DNA of 64,000 bases. Origin: Hedera helix (lineage: Eukaryota > Streptophyta > Magnoliopsida > Apiales > Araliaceae). Both the position numbers and the translations under genes were made by a program. Positions 9,966 through 22,060 of this stretch are shown here, one piece after another; the first letter of the stretch is position 1, and each line of letters begins with the position of its first letter. The notes below the pieces were generated by a model. That model saw only the letters and a program-made list of their open reading frames with translations. It was not told where the DNA came from and did no database searches. The stretch is from the NCBI GenBank assembly GCA_947179155.2, contig OX359264.1:1918001-1982000 (forward strand). Direction: 5' to 3'.

Positions 9966-11141
9966 TAATTTCCTTCACCTTTTGTTAATCAAACCTGCTA
10001 CGGTAAGGGATATTATTTTCTTTCATACTCCTAAATCGAAATTTATTATGGAACTATTGCTTCTATAATTCCTGAAAATATTATATGTTCCATAATAGTT
10101 GAACTTCATTATTTCAACTGAACCTTCCTATTTACGTGAACCTTTCTATTGAATTGTAACCGTTATTCTGAACTGTGGATCTTGAATTTCACTCCACATC
10201 ATGTTGACAATTTGGACATTATTTGAATCTGTACAAAGTAAACTTCCGATACTTATTGTTATCCTATTTCTTCTGTTCATCATTTACATCATTCTAATCA
10301 TCCAAAAATCAAGCTGTTGTGAATATCTGTGGCCGGGGGCACAGATGTGATATATTTGTTGAACAGATGATAGGTTAAAGGCGATATAATAGGTTAAATG
10401 CGATACATCTGTTCGGTGTCTTTTATGGCACGTGGTGAATGTTCTCTTTGGCCCGTAGTGCAAAGATGAACTGTTGTTTGGTATGATTATGACCAAAGGC
10501 TGAATCTGGTATAATCATGACCGTTGGTGCTATATTGAATATATTTGGCCCGTAGTACAAAGATGAACTGTTGATGTGCATGATTATGATCAGGAACTGT
10601 GAATTTGTATTATCTTGACTAATGATATTTCAGATGATAAAAGTTGATGATGTTTTTCCTAAAAAGAGAACCGAGTGGACATTATAGTCTGCATTATTCT
10701 TCTAATAAATTATTCATTCCGCTGCTATTATTGATCTGAACGTTGTTTAAGAATTTAACTGCAGTTTTTGATATAAACCTTGTAGTCTATTGTATTCTAT
10801 CAAGAACTCAACTGTTGAAGACTAATGATAATTTATTCGTCATTATCTTAGTCATGATATTTCTTACTGGGCTATTTGAGCTCACCCTTTCTTTTGTTCC
10901 ATTGTTTTTCAACGGGAGATGAAAACATAACAGGGTCTAGCCGGGGAATGGAGTGAGGGTCCGAGGAATAGTTATCATAGTCTTCACGTTTTGTAAAATA
11001 GTGTGGCAATAATAGTGAAGACTTAGTTGTGTATTATTATACACTGTATTGTTGTACGTTGTGCTTTGTTGTAATAATTTTGTTGTAGTATTTTGACGAC
11101 TCAAGTTTGGGCTGTGTGGGCCCAGATTTGGGGGCGTCACA

Positions 11142-13000
11142 ACTAAGATAATCAAATACGATACTTTAAAAACAATAGATTGAACATTGGTACATTATGA
11201 TTTTATTTGTATTCAAAATTTAACCTAAATTGTTAATTATTACATATGGTATTATAGTCGACTCTCGATAACTTGAGTTGCATTATCTGATTGAGTTGGC
11301 CGAGGTGGGATATGAAGGTTGCTAATATTAAACAACAATGGACATAGGATTTGAGATGGGTCTTGGTACATTATGATTTTATTCGTACTTAAATTTAATC
11401 TACATTGTAAGCTCTTTAATACTATGTTTTAAGGTTTTGCTTGAGAGGGAAGAAAAAGAAAATAATTAAAATTCCACCAAATCCTATGTTTATAAAAAAA
11501 ATAATCGGGAAAAGATAAATAATTTAGAGATAAAATTGATTTAATTTTTGACTCAAACCTTCCCCTAAAAAAATAAAAGAATTTGGGAGAGATGGGAAAA
11601 AAAAGGAAAAATGAGATATTTTATATTATCAAAAATAATTTTATTAAATAAATAATATGACAATTTTGCCTCTCACTGGCAATTAGTACCCTCATTTTGT
11701 ACGCGTGTTTCGCACACATATCTTGATAAAGGGGGTAAAAAGAAATCGGATTCCTGTCTACGTACAAATCTGTTTTAGAAGAAATAATAATTAGATATTT
11801 TTTGGACAACACTCCTGTGGGTCCGTGAATTCTGTAGTTTCTAAATAAAATAAAAATGCACAATAACTATGTTGGATTGGTTTTTTTTTTAGTACACATC
11901 TATATTATTTTATATTATATACAATATACATATATATATATATATATATATACACACACCACACACACACACACGAATTACTTTTTCAGGGATTACTAAG
12001 CTCTCAATTTTATATAACTTTGTTTTTATGATTAATCAATATAATTATTTGTTAGCCAGTTTTGTTTTAGTTTTCAAAAATTAATACTTCAATACTTGAA
12101 AATATTTTTGATAAATTGTAACAAATATTAAAATTATATAAAATAAAACTTAATTAAGATTTAAAAATATAAAGTGAATATGATACGAAAACTAACAAAT
12201 AAATTTGAAAAAAATATTGTAACTAATAAAATTTTAAAAATTAAATACTATCAAACTTAGTTTTTAAATGATCAAAAAATAAATAATTATTATTTTGAAA
12301 TACTAAATGTAAAAGAAACGAAAAGTTTAAACAATAAAATAAAAACTATCTAGTTAAATGTGGATATAAATAACTCAGCATATGAAAGATAGCCAAATAA
12401 TTTAAGTCATGATATATTTTTCATAAAACATGTTTTACGTATTTTTTTCATATTTATTTTATTTTAAAATTTTATAATCTTACAGTCATTTTTTCGTAAA
12501 TAAATATATAGAATATTTTGATTTTTCTGTTCCTGCATTAGTTTCATTTCAACTTCACTTGTCCACTGTTTGTGACAGTGAAATTCCTCCTAACAAGTTA
12601 AATGCGCCAGAAAATATCTCACCTATTTATTTCTCTAAGCAAGGTACAATTTCGAAGTAAGATTATTAAGGAAAATATCATCCCTCGTAAGCATGATAAA
12701 TTGATTGAGCATGCAGATTTGGAGATTATGCACTGTGTGATGACTGGTAACATGTACTTTGGGATGCCTTAAATCCCTTGCTTTATTTGAGCCTGATGAA
12801 TCTGTGACTACTAAGGAACGAGATCTGTCTTTACAGCTAGAAACACTTCATCATTTGCATAATTCTGCATTAGAAAATCAAAATGCTCTACATACTAACA
12901 AACTTGTTCTTTGTAATGGGCTTATTGTTTGCTAATTTTTAACTTAAAATTTTATACGCAAATATACGTGGTCGAATATCAATACAGTGACAAGTAATGT
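11142..13000. other. AT-rich intergenic stretch
   Basis: I see no gene. There is a TA/CA microsatellite at about 11930-11975. A slightly more GC-balanced segment at 12540-12960 reads like decayed coding sequence in short open pieces with stops. I cannot assign a family to it. Confidence 0.6.
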
Positions 13001-13008
13001 ATCGTTCC
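13001..13008. repeat. 8-bp target site duplication, left (ATCGTTCC)
   Basis: Identical to 15016-15023. Eight bases is the duplication length of the hAT superfamily. Confidence 0.9.
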
Positions 13009-13241
13009 TAGTGATGCACATTCGCGCTGAGGCTCGACCCTAGTCCGACCTGGTCAAAGTTTGGATCGGTCAAGCCCGGCCTGCAGGCTGCGAACATACC
13101 ACATTTCTTTTCCTCCGATCCTGCCCGATCTAGCCTGCGTAAATGTCTGGCCCGGCCTTCAGCCTGACCCGACCAAGCCAGGCATCACCACTGCTCTTCA
13201 AAACATGCAACATCACCACTGCTCCTTTCTTTTCTTTTTTA

Positions 13242-13284
13242 TTATATACGTAGTTTTTTTTTGCTTAACCTTTTGATGTGGGAC
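13242..13284 (-). promoter_or_regulatory. snRNA-type promoter module A (USE-like + TATA)
   Basis: Minus-strand 13284-13274 reads GTCCCACATCA, 10 of 11 to the plant snRNA upstream sequence element RTCCCACATCG. It is followed after 25 nt by TATATAAT starting at 13248. In plants a USE-TATA spacing of about 24-25 bp marks RNA polymerase III snRNA genes of the U6/U3 class. No known snRNA sequence follows. Confidence 0.5.
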
Positions 13285-13464
13285 GAATTACTTACTTTAA
13301 ATTGGACTTTTTTCTTGTACTTGTTCTGAAACTTCGTGTCTAGCATCACCAATGGCTCCATCAAAATGTGCATTAAACTACCACTTGTTCCGGCCAGACT
13401 TGGCATTACCACTGCTCTTCAAAACATGCAACATCACCACTGCTCTTTTTTCTTTTCTTTCTTA

Positions 13465-13506
13465 TTATATATTTAGTTTTATTTGCTTAACCTTTCAATG
13501 TGGGAC
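13465..13506 (-). promoter_or_regulatory. snRNA-type promoter module B (USE-like + TATA)
   Basis: Minus-strand 13506-13496 reads GTCCCACATTG (10 of 11 to the USE consensus), then 24 nt, then TATATAA from 13471. Spacing matches the Pol III class. Downstream, around 25 nt from the TATA box, begins a GAGCAGTGGTGATG-like sequence shared with module A. Confidence 0.5.
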
Positions 13507-13664
13507 AAATTACTTACTTTAAATTGGACTTTTTTCTTGTACTTGTTCTGAAACTTCGTGTCTGGTATCACCAATGGCTCCATCAAAACGTGCATTAAAC
13601 CACCATTTGTTCACAAGCATAGCCTTTAAGATTGTAATTCTTACTATCCTCTCTTTTCTTTTTT

Positions 13665-13707
13665 ATTATATACTTAGTTTCAATTCCTTAACCTTTCGAT
13701 GTGGGAC
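13665..13707 (-). promoter_or_regulatory. snRNA-type promoter module C (perfect USE + TATA)
   Basis: Minus-strand 13707-13697 reads GTCCCACATCG, a full match to the USE consensus, then 24 nt, then TATATAAT from 13672. The downstream sequence differs from modules A and B at its start. No recognisable U-RNA follows. Confidence 0.55.
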
Positions 13708-14018
13708 AAATTACATAACCTTGAAATTTTCAGTTTTGGCCAATTACTTCTCTGTTTGGTTAGAAGTGAAGTTGATATAATCATCTACTAGCGGGCTTCA
13801 AAATCAATACTAGTACGCGTGTGACTATCTGTTAAGGCATTACAACTATAGGTTGTGCTTACATTTTAAAAATAGGGTATATAACACATTATTCTTATGA
13901 ATGAAAAGTTATCAATAAATGATGCTAGTAATGCAATATTAGTTGTACTATATTGTTCTTGTGTGCTCCAGTAAGAAGTCCTTCATGTACCTGTTATTTT
14001 AGCCTACATGGTTATAAT

Positions 14019-14291
14019 TAGGGCCAGCCCTGAGGGGTGCAGAAGGGGCGACCGCATAGGGTCCCCAAATTCAGAGGGCCCGCGAATTTTTTTTATTTTT
14101 TTTTACTGAATACGAATTTTTGTATGTGTATATTATACTTTAAAAAGAGCAGGTTGTTATTTTAATTAATGATGAATTTTGATATAAATTGTGTTTGATA
14201 TATTGGTGCTGATAAAAAAAAAATTACATGCGAGAGAGGACCCTTATTTTTTTTTTGCATAGGGCCTCCAAACTCTCAAGACCGACCCTGG
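14019..14291. mobile_element. Nested hAT-type MITE (273 bp)
   Basis: The ends TAGGGCCAGCCCTGAG and, in reverse complement, CAGGGTCGGTCTTGAG match at 12 of 16. They are flanked by a perfect 8-bp duplication GTTATAAT (14011-14018 and 14292-14299). It is too short to code for transposase and is inserted inside the larger hAT element, so it is younger than that insertion. Confidence 0.85.
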
Positions 14292-14640
14292 TTATAATAT
14301 TTCACTAAATCAGCTTTAATTTTGTAAGTTGTGACACAAGTATACAACTGAATAAATATGTGACTTCACAAACTAAATGGAACTCAAAGGTAGAAGCAGT
14401 TTTTTCTCCTTGATTTTCTACTTCTTGTAAGAATCCTACTGACTTGTTTCTTTCTTCTACCACGTAAGTGATAGCTAATGGCATGTTAACAAATTGTCAA
14501 TTCAAATATGAGTTCATGAAACATATTAAGAATAGTTCTAGAACGTTGTAATTACACTCCTAAGTTTTCCAACCAGACAGTTACCATTACACAATCCCGT
14601 CAAGTTCATTCAGCCCCAGTCCCCATATAACTTCACAAAG

Positions 14641-14692
14641 ATCCCACATCGCTTGTAAAAGGTATTTTCAAAGTACCCAGAGACTATAAATA
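14641..14692 (+). promoter_or_regulatory. snRNA-type promoter, Pol II spacing (USE + TATA)
   Basis: A perfect USE, ATCCCACATCG (14641-14651), is followed after 33 nt by TATAAATA (14685-14692). A 33-34 bp spacing is the arrangement of plant Pol II snRNA genes (U1, U2, U4, U5). Transcription would start near 14715. A near match to the plant 3' box CA(N)3-10AGTNNAA occurs at 14782-14795 (last base differs), which would give an RNA of about 65-75 nt. The predicted RNA does not resemble any U-snRNA I know. Confidence 0.5.
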
Positions 14693-15015
14693 AGGCATTG
14701 GGCCTTTTTGTTATTCCCATTGCATTGCAGTGCTTTGCTCTATTGCTTTTAAATTCACTTTGGAGGGCGCCATTAATGATTCATTGAAAGTTTACTACTT
14801 AGTGGGTGGTGTCTGGAACTCTATTTCCTATTAGAAAGGGCCTGGTCTTGGCCTGGCCTACAAGCTTAAACAAACCATGGTTTTGTTCCATTTATTTGGC
14901 ATGGCCTAACCTTATTCTATTGAAGCTTAGGCCTAACTCGACCTGGTCAATGGTCAAAGCCTGGTTGACCTAGGTCAGGCCAGGCCAGGCCAGGTAGCCT
15001 GTTTGTGCAAGTCTA

Positions 15016-15023
15016 ATCGTTCC
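15016..15023. repeat. 8-bp target site duplication, right (ATCGTTCC)
   Basis: Identical to 13001-13008, closing the hAT insertion. Confidence 0.9.
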
Positions 15024-16279
15024 CACGAAAAATTAAAAATAATTATTACTAATTTTATATCAAATTAATTTTATTTAAACAATCGCAATAAATTATAATT
15101 AAAACTAATTAAAATTAACCACTAACCTAAAAAAATGACAAGGATAAAAATCAAATTTTAAAAGTTTAATATTACAATTTTTTCAATGCTTCATTTAAAT
15201 CTCTTCAATTCCTTTTCAATTAATTAATTATATAAAATTGTTAACCGATAATTCTTTATAATAGTTATACGTTTCTTCCGATAGTCATATAAACAAATCA
15301 TTCTAAATATGACCCTAAGGCAACATAATTAACAAGAAAAATCTTAATTAATTAAATCACTATATTCCTATGTGAAATATGTTAATTAGAATTTTAAACT
15401 CAGATTCTCTTTAAGGTTACAAAAGATACATATGTGTATTCCTATCCTATATATTAATCATATAAACCCTTTTAGATTTTATGAACAAATGTTGTCATAT
15501 CTAAATCTAAACCTATATTCCATCTTCCAATTTTGTATAGATTATCCCAATAATTAATCCCAATTAATTAATACATTAACGCTCAAAATATATAATTATG
15601 TCTAAACACTATAATTCATTCGTCAATTTCATATAGATTATTACATTAATTAATGCAATTGATTAAATACTTGAACACACAAAATATGATAAACAATTCA
15701 TATACATGCAAAAAGAAAATAAATTAATTTAAACTACACATTGGGTTCAATTCCAATATTAAATAAAAATTAGCCCATAACTGAAAAAGAAATCAATTCC
15801 ATAAAATAATTCATAAAGTACATATTACAAAAATAAAGGAAAGAGTTTAGAAATAAAAATCTGTAATTGAAGCGCGTTCTCCAATTTTTTCTTCAATCCT
15901 TATAATTCTCCACGTTGAAATCTCCTTCAAAATTAATAAAAATCATTATCTCTAATTTATGTTATTTTACTCCTAAGCTACTTTATTCAACTCTATGATA
16001 ATATATTCTAATATTCTGAAAATATAAGAGTCTCATAGTGTATTTATAGATTACAATATTAATCCTAAGCAAAAGTGGAAAAGAAATTTAATTCGAAATC
16101 AAATATAAACAAAAATCACATTTTTGTTAATTTATATGCAGCCAAACACGCCCCTGTCTCGGCCTTTGACTAAGTCAAACGATTGTCTGACATGCATGTT
16201 GCCTCTGCTGTTGGTCTGCTCCACTTTCTTTTCAACACAATTCAAGTAGATTTTAAGTCAATTACATATTTCATTAATA

Positions 16280-16321
<42 letters not shown>

Positions 16322-19088
16322 TAAGTTATGGTAATTTAGTAAATTTTGATTGATTATGTAGAAATTCTAAATATTATTATAATTTGATCATTCACAAGTA
16401 AAACTTATGAAATGTATTGCTCGTTAAATAAAAAAGATTAAACAATAAACTAGAGAACTCGGTATAAAAAATAGATTAATTACATGGTCACTTTTTATTC
16501 AATATCAATTTTATAAACACCACCGAATATATGTTTTGTCTTGATGTTAATTCAATCCAATTAGTGGTCTGTAGTCAAATAGATATATTCTTCTTCTTCT
16601 TTTTTGTCACGATAGATAATTTCATATAAAAAAAACACAAAAACCTGATAATACGTGCATATAGGTGAGATTTTTAAGATAAGATTGTGATTAAGCTGAT
16701 GATAGTGAAAATTAGGAGTAAAGGTTTTTATGTATGTAAAATGTTGGAGCATTCCTTTTTCTTACTTCTCACTCATGTTCATCTTATCTCATTTTCAAAT
16801 ATTTAGAAGTTTTTGGACATGAGGCCAGATTTTGAATATGAGTTGGTATTTATACCTCTTATTCTAAAGTCTATCAACTCCACCACGTGATATAAATTTG
16901 AAAAATCTATAACTTTTTGAATGCCAAAATATTTTTACAGATTTTGTAAAAGTTTAAATTCAATACCACCTAACTTTTAAAGACATTAAAAAAATTATAA
17001 ATGAATACCAAAAAACTTTTATAAACTCTTTAAATGTCTTGACTGAATACAACAAAAATTTTAAAATCTTTAAAAGTCCTTAAAAATCCTAATTGAATAC
17101 ACCTTCCTTAATTTGCTAGTTGGTAAGGATTTTTGGGGAAAGGGGGTAGGAGTCTGAAGACGATGAAGAAATATGGATAATTTTGGGATAAATTTCCTCG
17201 CAGTATTTTTTATGAGGTAAATTTTAATTATATATATTTTATTCTTTTAAATAATTTTAGTTTTATATATTTATTTTAAATTAATAACATAATATATCTT
17301 GTATATATTTATATGCATATACATATATATTGATATAATTTATTTTTTGCAATTAAATTTTTTTTTTTTATAATTTTGTTTTTTAAAATGATCAAAATGA
17401 ATTCAGCAAAAGAAAAAAAGGCTTAAAGATAATAACTAAATGATTTTTTCTTTTGACACATCAGATTTAAAATGTCATATGTCTCTGCCACGTCATCAAT
17501 TTACTCAAGAATATATTAAAAAATTATTTAAAATTAGTTTTTTATTACACTTATATAAGAACTGATCACGTCTGTATACCGCGCCATTAATTTATGACGT
17601 GGTAGGTTCAATTGAATTGAAGTGGAAAAAATTGAGAGTTTAATCATCTAATTGAAAAAATTGAAAGGTCAAGCATTGGAGTGAAAAAAAGTAATAGTTT
17701 AAGGTAGTAAAATATATTTAAGCCTATTAGTAAGAACCAATGACACATGTTTGCTACTGTACCAAAGAGAGTACTATCGAAAAGTGACTAAAGGTGGTCC
17801 AGCAGACAACAATTAAAAGTCAAAGGAATTGAAAGTTGACAAGTGTCTTAGACAAATTATAGCAACGGTAACAATCCAACACGCAAATCTCAATGATATA
17901 CTATAAAAGGATTGTTGCATCAGACACAAAAATAGGCGATCAATTAAGAGTCAAAATGCTGAAAGTCTAAGTGCTTAAAATTTCACTTTATAATTCACAA
18001 GAAATTCTTTTGCTACTAAGCCATTTGAAAAGGAGACTTAAAGTTACTTAGCAACAATAAAAAATAATATCATCTTTTAGTGATTTATAGATCTTAATGA
18101 TCTCTTAAAGTCAAATCTATGTGACTTGCTTGATTCTTAGTGAATCAACTATTGTATTGATTCTTAATGAACTTAACTTTTTGTAACCTACCATCCTTAG
18201 TGGATCATCCTTGTATCGGAGTAAAAGAGAGGATTATGAGAATTTTTTACTCCAAATTTCTTAAAAATTATGTCACTCTACTTGATCGTTTTTATAACTA
18301 CTTTTATATTCCAGTTATTTTACGATTTATGTCATGACTAATTTCCACATTTTAACTAAATTTAGAACCGTGATATCTCATTATATCTTTGAAGGGGATT
18401 TTCAAATACATATTCTGCTGTACTTAATTAAATAAGTTAACCTATTTAATTCACTTGATAATCAATGTTTAAAAAAAAATAAAAAAATCTATTAAACCCT
18501 TTCTAGTTCTCTTTTGTACAATTGGAGATAACACAATCTCTCAAAAGCTCGAGTCATACGATCTAATTGTCGAAGGTACAGGCACAAAGGGATTAGTATT
18601 ACCGCATAATGGACAGAGGGCTAAAGGTGAGAACACAAAAGTTGTTGGATAATATAATAGCTAAAAAGGCAAATGTTTGTGTGAATTGTGTTCGAACTTG
18701 ATGAGGACATCAAAACTTTAAATAGAGAAGTTTTTCACACATCAGTCCCACACTATAACATGCGAGAGGGGAGTTTGTAATGTCTCAATTTCATAGTGTA
18801 ACATGTGATATACTTTAATATGTATATTGATACTCAAGTTAATTGTTAATAACATTTTTATTTATAACATTTTACATAAGTCGTATGATGAACTATAAAG
18901 CAATATGAAATTATCGATAAATTTTTTTTAGATAAACGTATGATGAACTATAAAATAACTTGATTGATTTTTTTAATTTTAACTGGTTAAGTATTATGAC
19001 GCTTATAATAATACAATTTTAATATATTTTTTATATTTTATAAAAAAACACCATTTGTAAAATAATAATTTTTTTCTTCTATAAAAGT
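15024..19088. other. AT-rich intergenic stretch
   Basis: No gene is seen. There is an (AT)n microsatellite at about 16283-16319. A promoter-like segment near 17740-18240 has a CTATAAAAGG TATA-like box at about 17910 and, after 18050, several short imperfect palindromes of the type GATTCTTAGTGAATC. It may be LTR or pararetrovirus-like regulatory debris, but nothing nearby codes for protein. Confidence 0.5.
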
Positions 19089-19093
19089 CATTC

Positions 19094-21531
19094 TGTAAGG
19101 CCCCAAATTTTATAAATACAAAGTTTAATTTTTTTTCATATATATTTTTCTGAAACAGAAAGTGGTTAAATTAACAAAGTTAAAAGTTAAGGATGTTATA
19201 TGCAAATTTTATTATGTTGGACAATATTCGTTTTATCGAGGAATATTCGACTTGTATGACAGTGCCGAAATAACCAATCATTGGTGGACTCCACAACGGA
19301 ATATTGTCAGATATAGAAAACGACATAAATAACTTTTTAAAATAAAAATAATCACCGGTGCTATCACTTTTAACTGTTAAAATACCGGTAATAAAGTAAT
19401 AGTAACATACGGTATTTATGATATTTTACTTTAGCACACGGTATTCTACAGTAGCACACAATATTACGTAATAGCACACGACATTGCATAATGTCTTATA
19501 TTATTGATATAATAACGTGGTTATTGCACAGTATTCATCTATAATGCAAAATAATTGATGATACACAATATTTTGCATTATTGATTCAATAATTGTTATT
19601 ACATTATATTTTATATCATTGAGCCAATAATTGCTATTGCATTGTATTTTAAAATTATTGAACCAAATAATTGTCACAGTAGCAAATAAACAGTAAATTA
19701 TATTATTAAATTAATAATTATTAGTAACGTGTTTATTATATTATTGTTGAATTATTGCTATTACTGTTGTAACATTACCTTAATAATAGTATTATTAGTG
19801 GGTATTATTATTATTATTATATATATGAATAGTAAGAAATATGTGGACCTTGTGTGGGGGCCACATGAGAATTGATAATGGAATATAAATTTGGTTGCTG
19901 GAGGAGTTGGTGAGGTGTGGTAGTCGGCTACGCTGCCACTTTTGAAAATTAAGGCTGACGTGCAGCACGCCAGCTGCTCACCTACCGCGTATAGTGTTTT
20001 CCCCTCTCCTATAAATATATTGCTCAACTGAATAGAAAAATCACACCTAAAACATAAAATTTTTCTGCAAGTATTTTGTGAGTGTTTTCTAAGAATAATA
20101 AGATTATTTTGAGAGTTAGTAAGCCAAAAGGAGTGTAAGAATTTCTCTAATAAGTATTTTATTTAAAGAGTAGTAATTGCATAAATACATATTTCAAACG
20201 GTATTCACAAATCTTTCTTTAGAAGACTTGTCTTTGAGAAGATTTATTTTGAAAAACTTCATTTGAAAGATTTATTTGAAATATTATTTCAAAAACTATT
20301 TTTGAAGTTATTATATTTTATTCTTTACACTTCAAAAATTTATATTATATAAATATTTTTGATAATTCATAATATGCGAGTTATCATACACTATAAAATT
20401 TATATGTGGTAATTACTAATTATATTATAAATATATAGGTTGATCCACTACATTTAAGTAGACTCTTTTCATGTGATAAAGTAAAGAATATTATCTTTTT
20501 TCATCATCTATTATTTAAACTTACTACGGTAAGGGGTATCATTTTTTTTCATACTCTTAAACTTACTATGGTAAGTACTATTTGATAAAAATTTTCTGAA
20601 ATGATTATATGTTCCTTAATAGTTTGCGCTTCATCTAATATCATTTTAATTGAACCTTCCTATTTTTCTGAACCTTTCTATTAAACTGTAACTGTTATTC
20701 TGAACTGTGAATCTTGAATATCATTTTTGAATTTCATTCCAGATCATGTTGACAATTTGGACATTATTTAAATCTGCACAAAGTAAAATTATAAACTCTC
20801 GATATCTATGGTTTATCATATTATTTTCTTTCTTTGTCCTCATTTATATCACCACTATTTATTATAATCATCAAAAAATTAAGTTGTTGTGGATATTTGT
20901 GGCCTGAGACACAGATGATAGGATGAAGACGATATAATGATGATGTGTCTTTTAGAGCACGTGGTGAAAGTTCTCTTTGGCATGGGGCAAAGAAAAATCG
21001 TTATTTAGTATGATTATGACTAGTGGTGTTTCAGATGATAAAAGTTGATGATATTTTTGTGAAAAAAGAGAAGCGAGCGGACATCATGGTCCATATGATT
21101 TTCCCAATGATTATTTTTTTGCTGTTGTTGTTGATCTGAACTTTGTTTAAGAATGTAACTATAGTTGTTGAATTAAAACTTATTGTTTAAATTATTCTAT
21201 CAAGAACTCAGCTGTTGAAGGCTAACGATAATTTATTCGTCATTATCTTAGTCGTGATATTCTTTACTGGGCTATTTGAGCTTACCCTCTTATTTTTTGT
21301 TCAATTGTTCATAAAATGAGAAAGTAATCAGGACTAGTAGGAAAAATAGGGGAATGGAGTGATGGTCCGGGATAGTCACTATAATAGTCTTCACCATACT
21401 ATAAAATAGTGTGACAATAATAGTGAAGACTTAGTTATGTATTATTGTACGATTTACTGTATTATAATAGTTGTTGTGTATTTTGATAATTCAAGTTTGA
21501 GCTGTGTGGACCCAAATTTGGAATCGTCACA
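19094..21531 (+). mobile_element. Solo LTR of the same chromovirus family (2438 bp)
   Basis: It starts TGTAAGGCCCC and ends ATCGTCACA, matching the boundaries of the LTR at 8214-11141, and aligns with it throughout at clearly lower identity and with deletions. It lacks the 92-bp array and the GC-rich 73-bp array. It is flanked by the perfect 5-bp duplication CATTC (19089-19093 and 21532-21536), so it is an original insertion reduced by LTR-LTR recombination. Confidence 0.92.
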
Positions 21532-21536
21532 CATTC

Positions 21537-22060
21537 TTTATATGAAACAATACTATCATGATAATTTTATTCTCATGTAGTATTACTAAATTAGCAATTT
21601 ATTATTTTTAAAATTAAAATGAATAAAATTATATTTTTAATATTTACTTTTTTTTAGATGTGATATTGTTTATAGAAGACCGGAGTATTAAAGATGTTTT
21701 TTGAAAAACTAATTTTATTCTTAAATACTTATTATCATGATAAATTCCTTCTCATGCAGTATTATTAAATTAATAATTTTTTATTTTTAAAATTAAAATG
21801 AATAAAATTATACTTTTGGTATTTAAAATTTTCATATATATGATATTGTTTATAGAAAAATTGGAGTACTAACAGTTTAAATGATGAATTTTATAGAATA
21901 ATTAAAATATAAAATCTATTATTTTATTATTTTATAAAAAAATATTATATAAATTATTACGTATAATAAAATTCGAGTATTAAAGATTTATTTGAAAACT
22001 AATGTTATTCTTAAATACTGTAGATCTGTAATTTTGGAGGGGACGGAGGAAGTAATTATT
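21537..22060. repeat. Duplicated AT-rich repeat, possibly an old MITE
   Basis: A segment beginning TACTATCATGATAA at 21551 recurs at about 21730 (period near 179 bp). The block ends at about 22036-22054 with GGGACGGAGGAAGTA, resembling the end of Stowaway-type MITEs. The solo LTR inserted at its left edge. The other end is not clear. Confidence 0.45.

Larger units (their letters stand above)
5894..11141 (+). mobile_element. Ty3/gypsy chromovirus (Tekay/Del-like), right copy, 5'-truncated
   Basis: This copy begins abruptly at the inverted-repeat junction inside the protease-RT linker and runs through RNase H, integrase, the chromodomain-like end, a purine-rich tract (8200-8213) and a complete 3' LTR (8214-11141). 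Everything 5' of the linker is absent. Because there is no 5' LTR, no target duplication can be verified. The bases after the LTR are ACTAA. The copy is non-autonomous because the reverse transcriptase core is missing. Confidence 0.92.
8214..11141 (+). repeat. Complete 3' LTR of right chromovirus (2928 bp)
   Basis: It starts TGTAAGACCCC and ends GGGGCGTCACA, the TG...CA boundaries expected for an LTR. The same boundaries flank the related solo LTR at 19094-21531. The 5' part has three copies of a GGAATATTCG-type motif (8340-8395). It also holds three tandem arrays, listed separately. No protein-coding gene is evident. Confidence 0.9.
13180..13780 (-). repeat. About 219-bp tandem repeat inside the hAT element
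   Basis: Two nearly complete units start with GGCATCACCACTGCTCTTC-like sequence at about 13181 and 13400, followed by a third, 5'-diverged unit ending near 13730. Each contains a USE-like element and a TATA box on the minus strand, so promoter and downstream sequence were amplified as one cassette. Confidence 0.8.
13009..15015. mobile_element. Non-autonomous hAT element (2007 bp) carrying snRNA-type promoters
   Basis: The ends are TAGTGATGCACA and, in reverse complement, TAGACTTGCACA (9 of 12 match), flanked by the perfect 8-bp duplication ATCGTTCC. Both subterminal regions are rich in GGCCTGGCC and GCCCGGCC-like clusters, as in many plant hAT elements. There is no transposase ORF. The interior holds a tandem repeat with three minus-strand USE+TATA modules (13180-13710), one plus-strand USE+TATA module (14641-14692) and a nested 273-bp hAT MITE. 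It would need transposase in trans. Confidence 0.85.

Noticed and set aside
13061..13780. ORFs of 68-71 codons inside the large hAT element
   Set aside because: They run through GC-rich subterminal repeats and tandem units, and have no transposase features.
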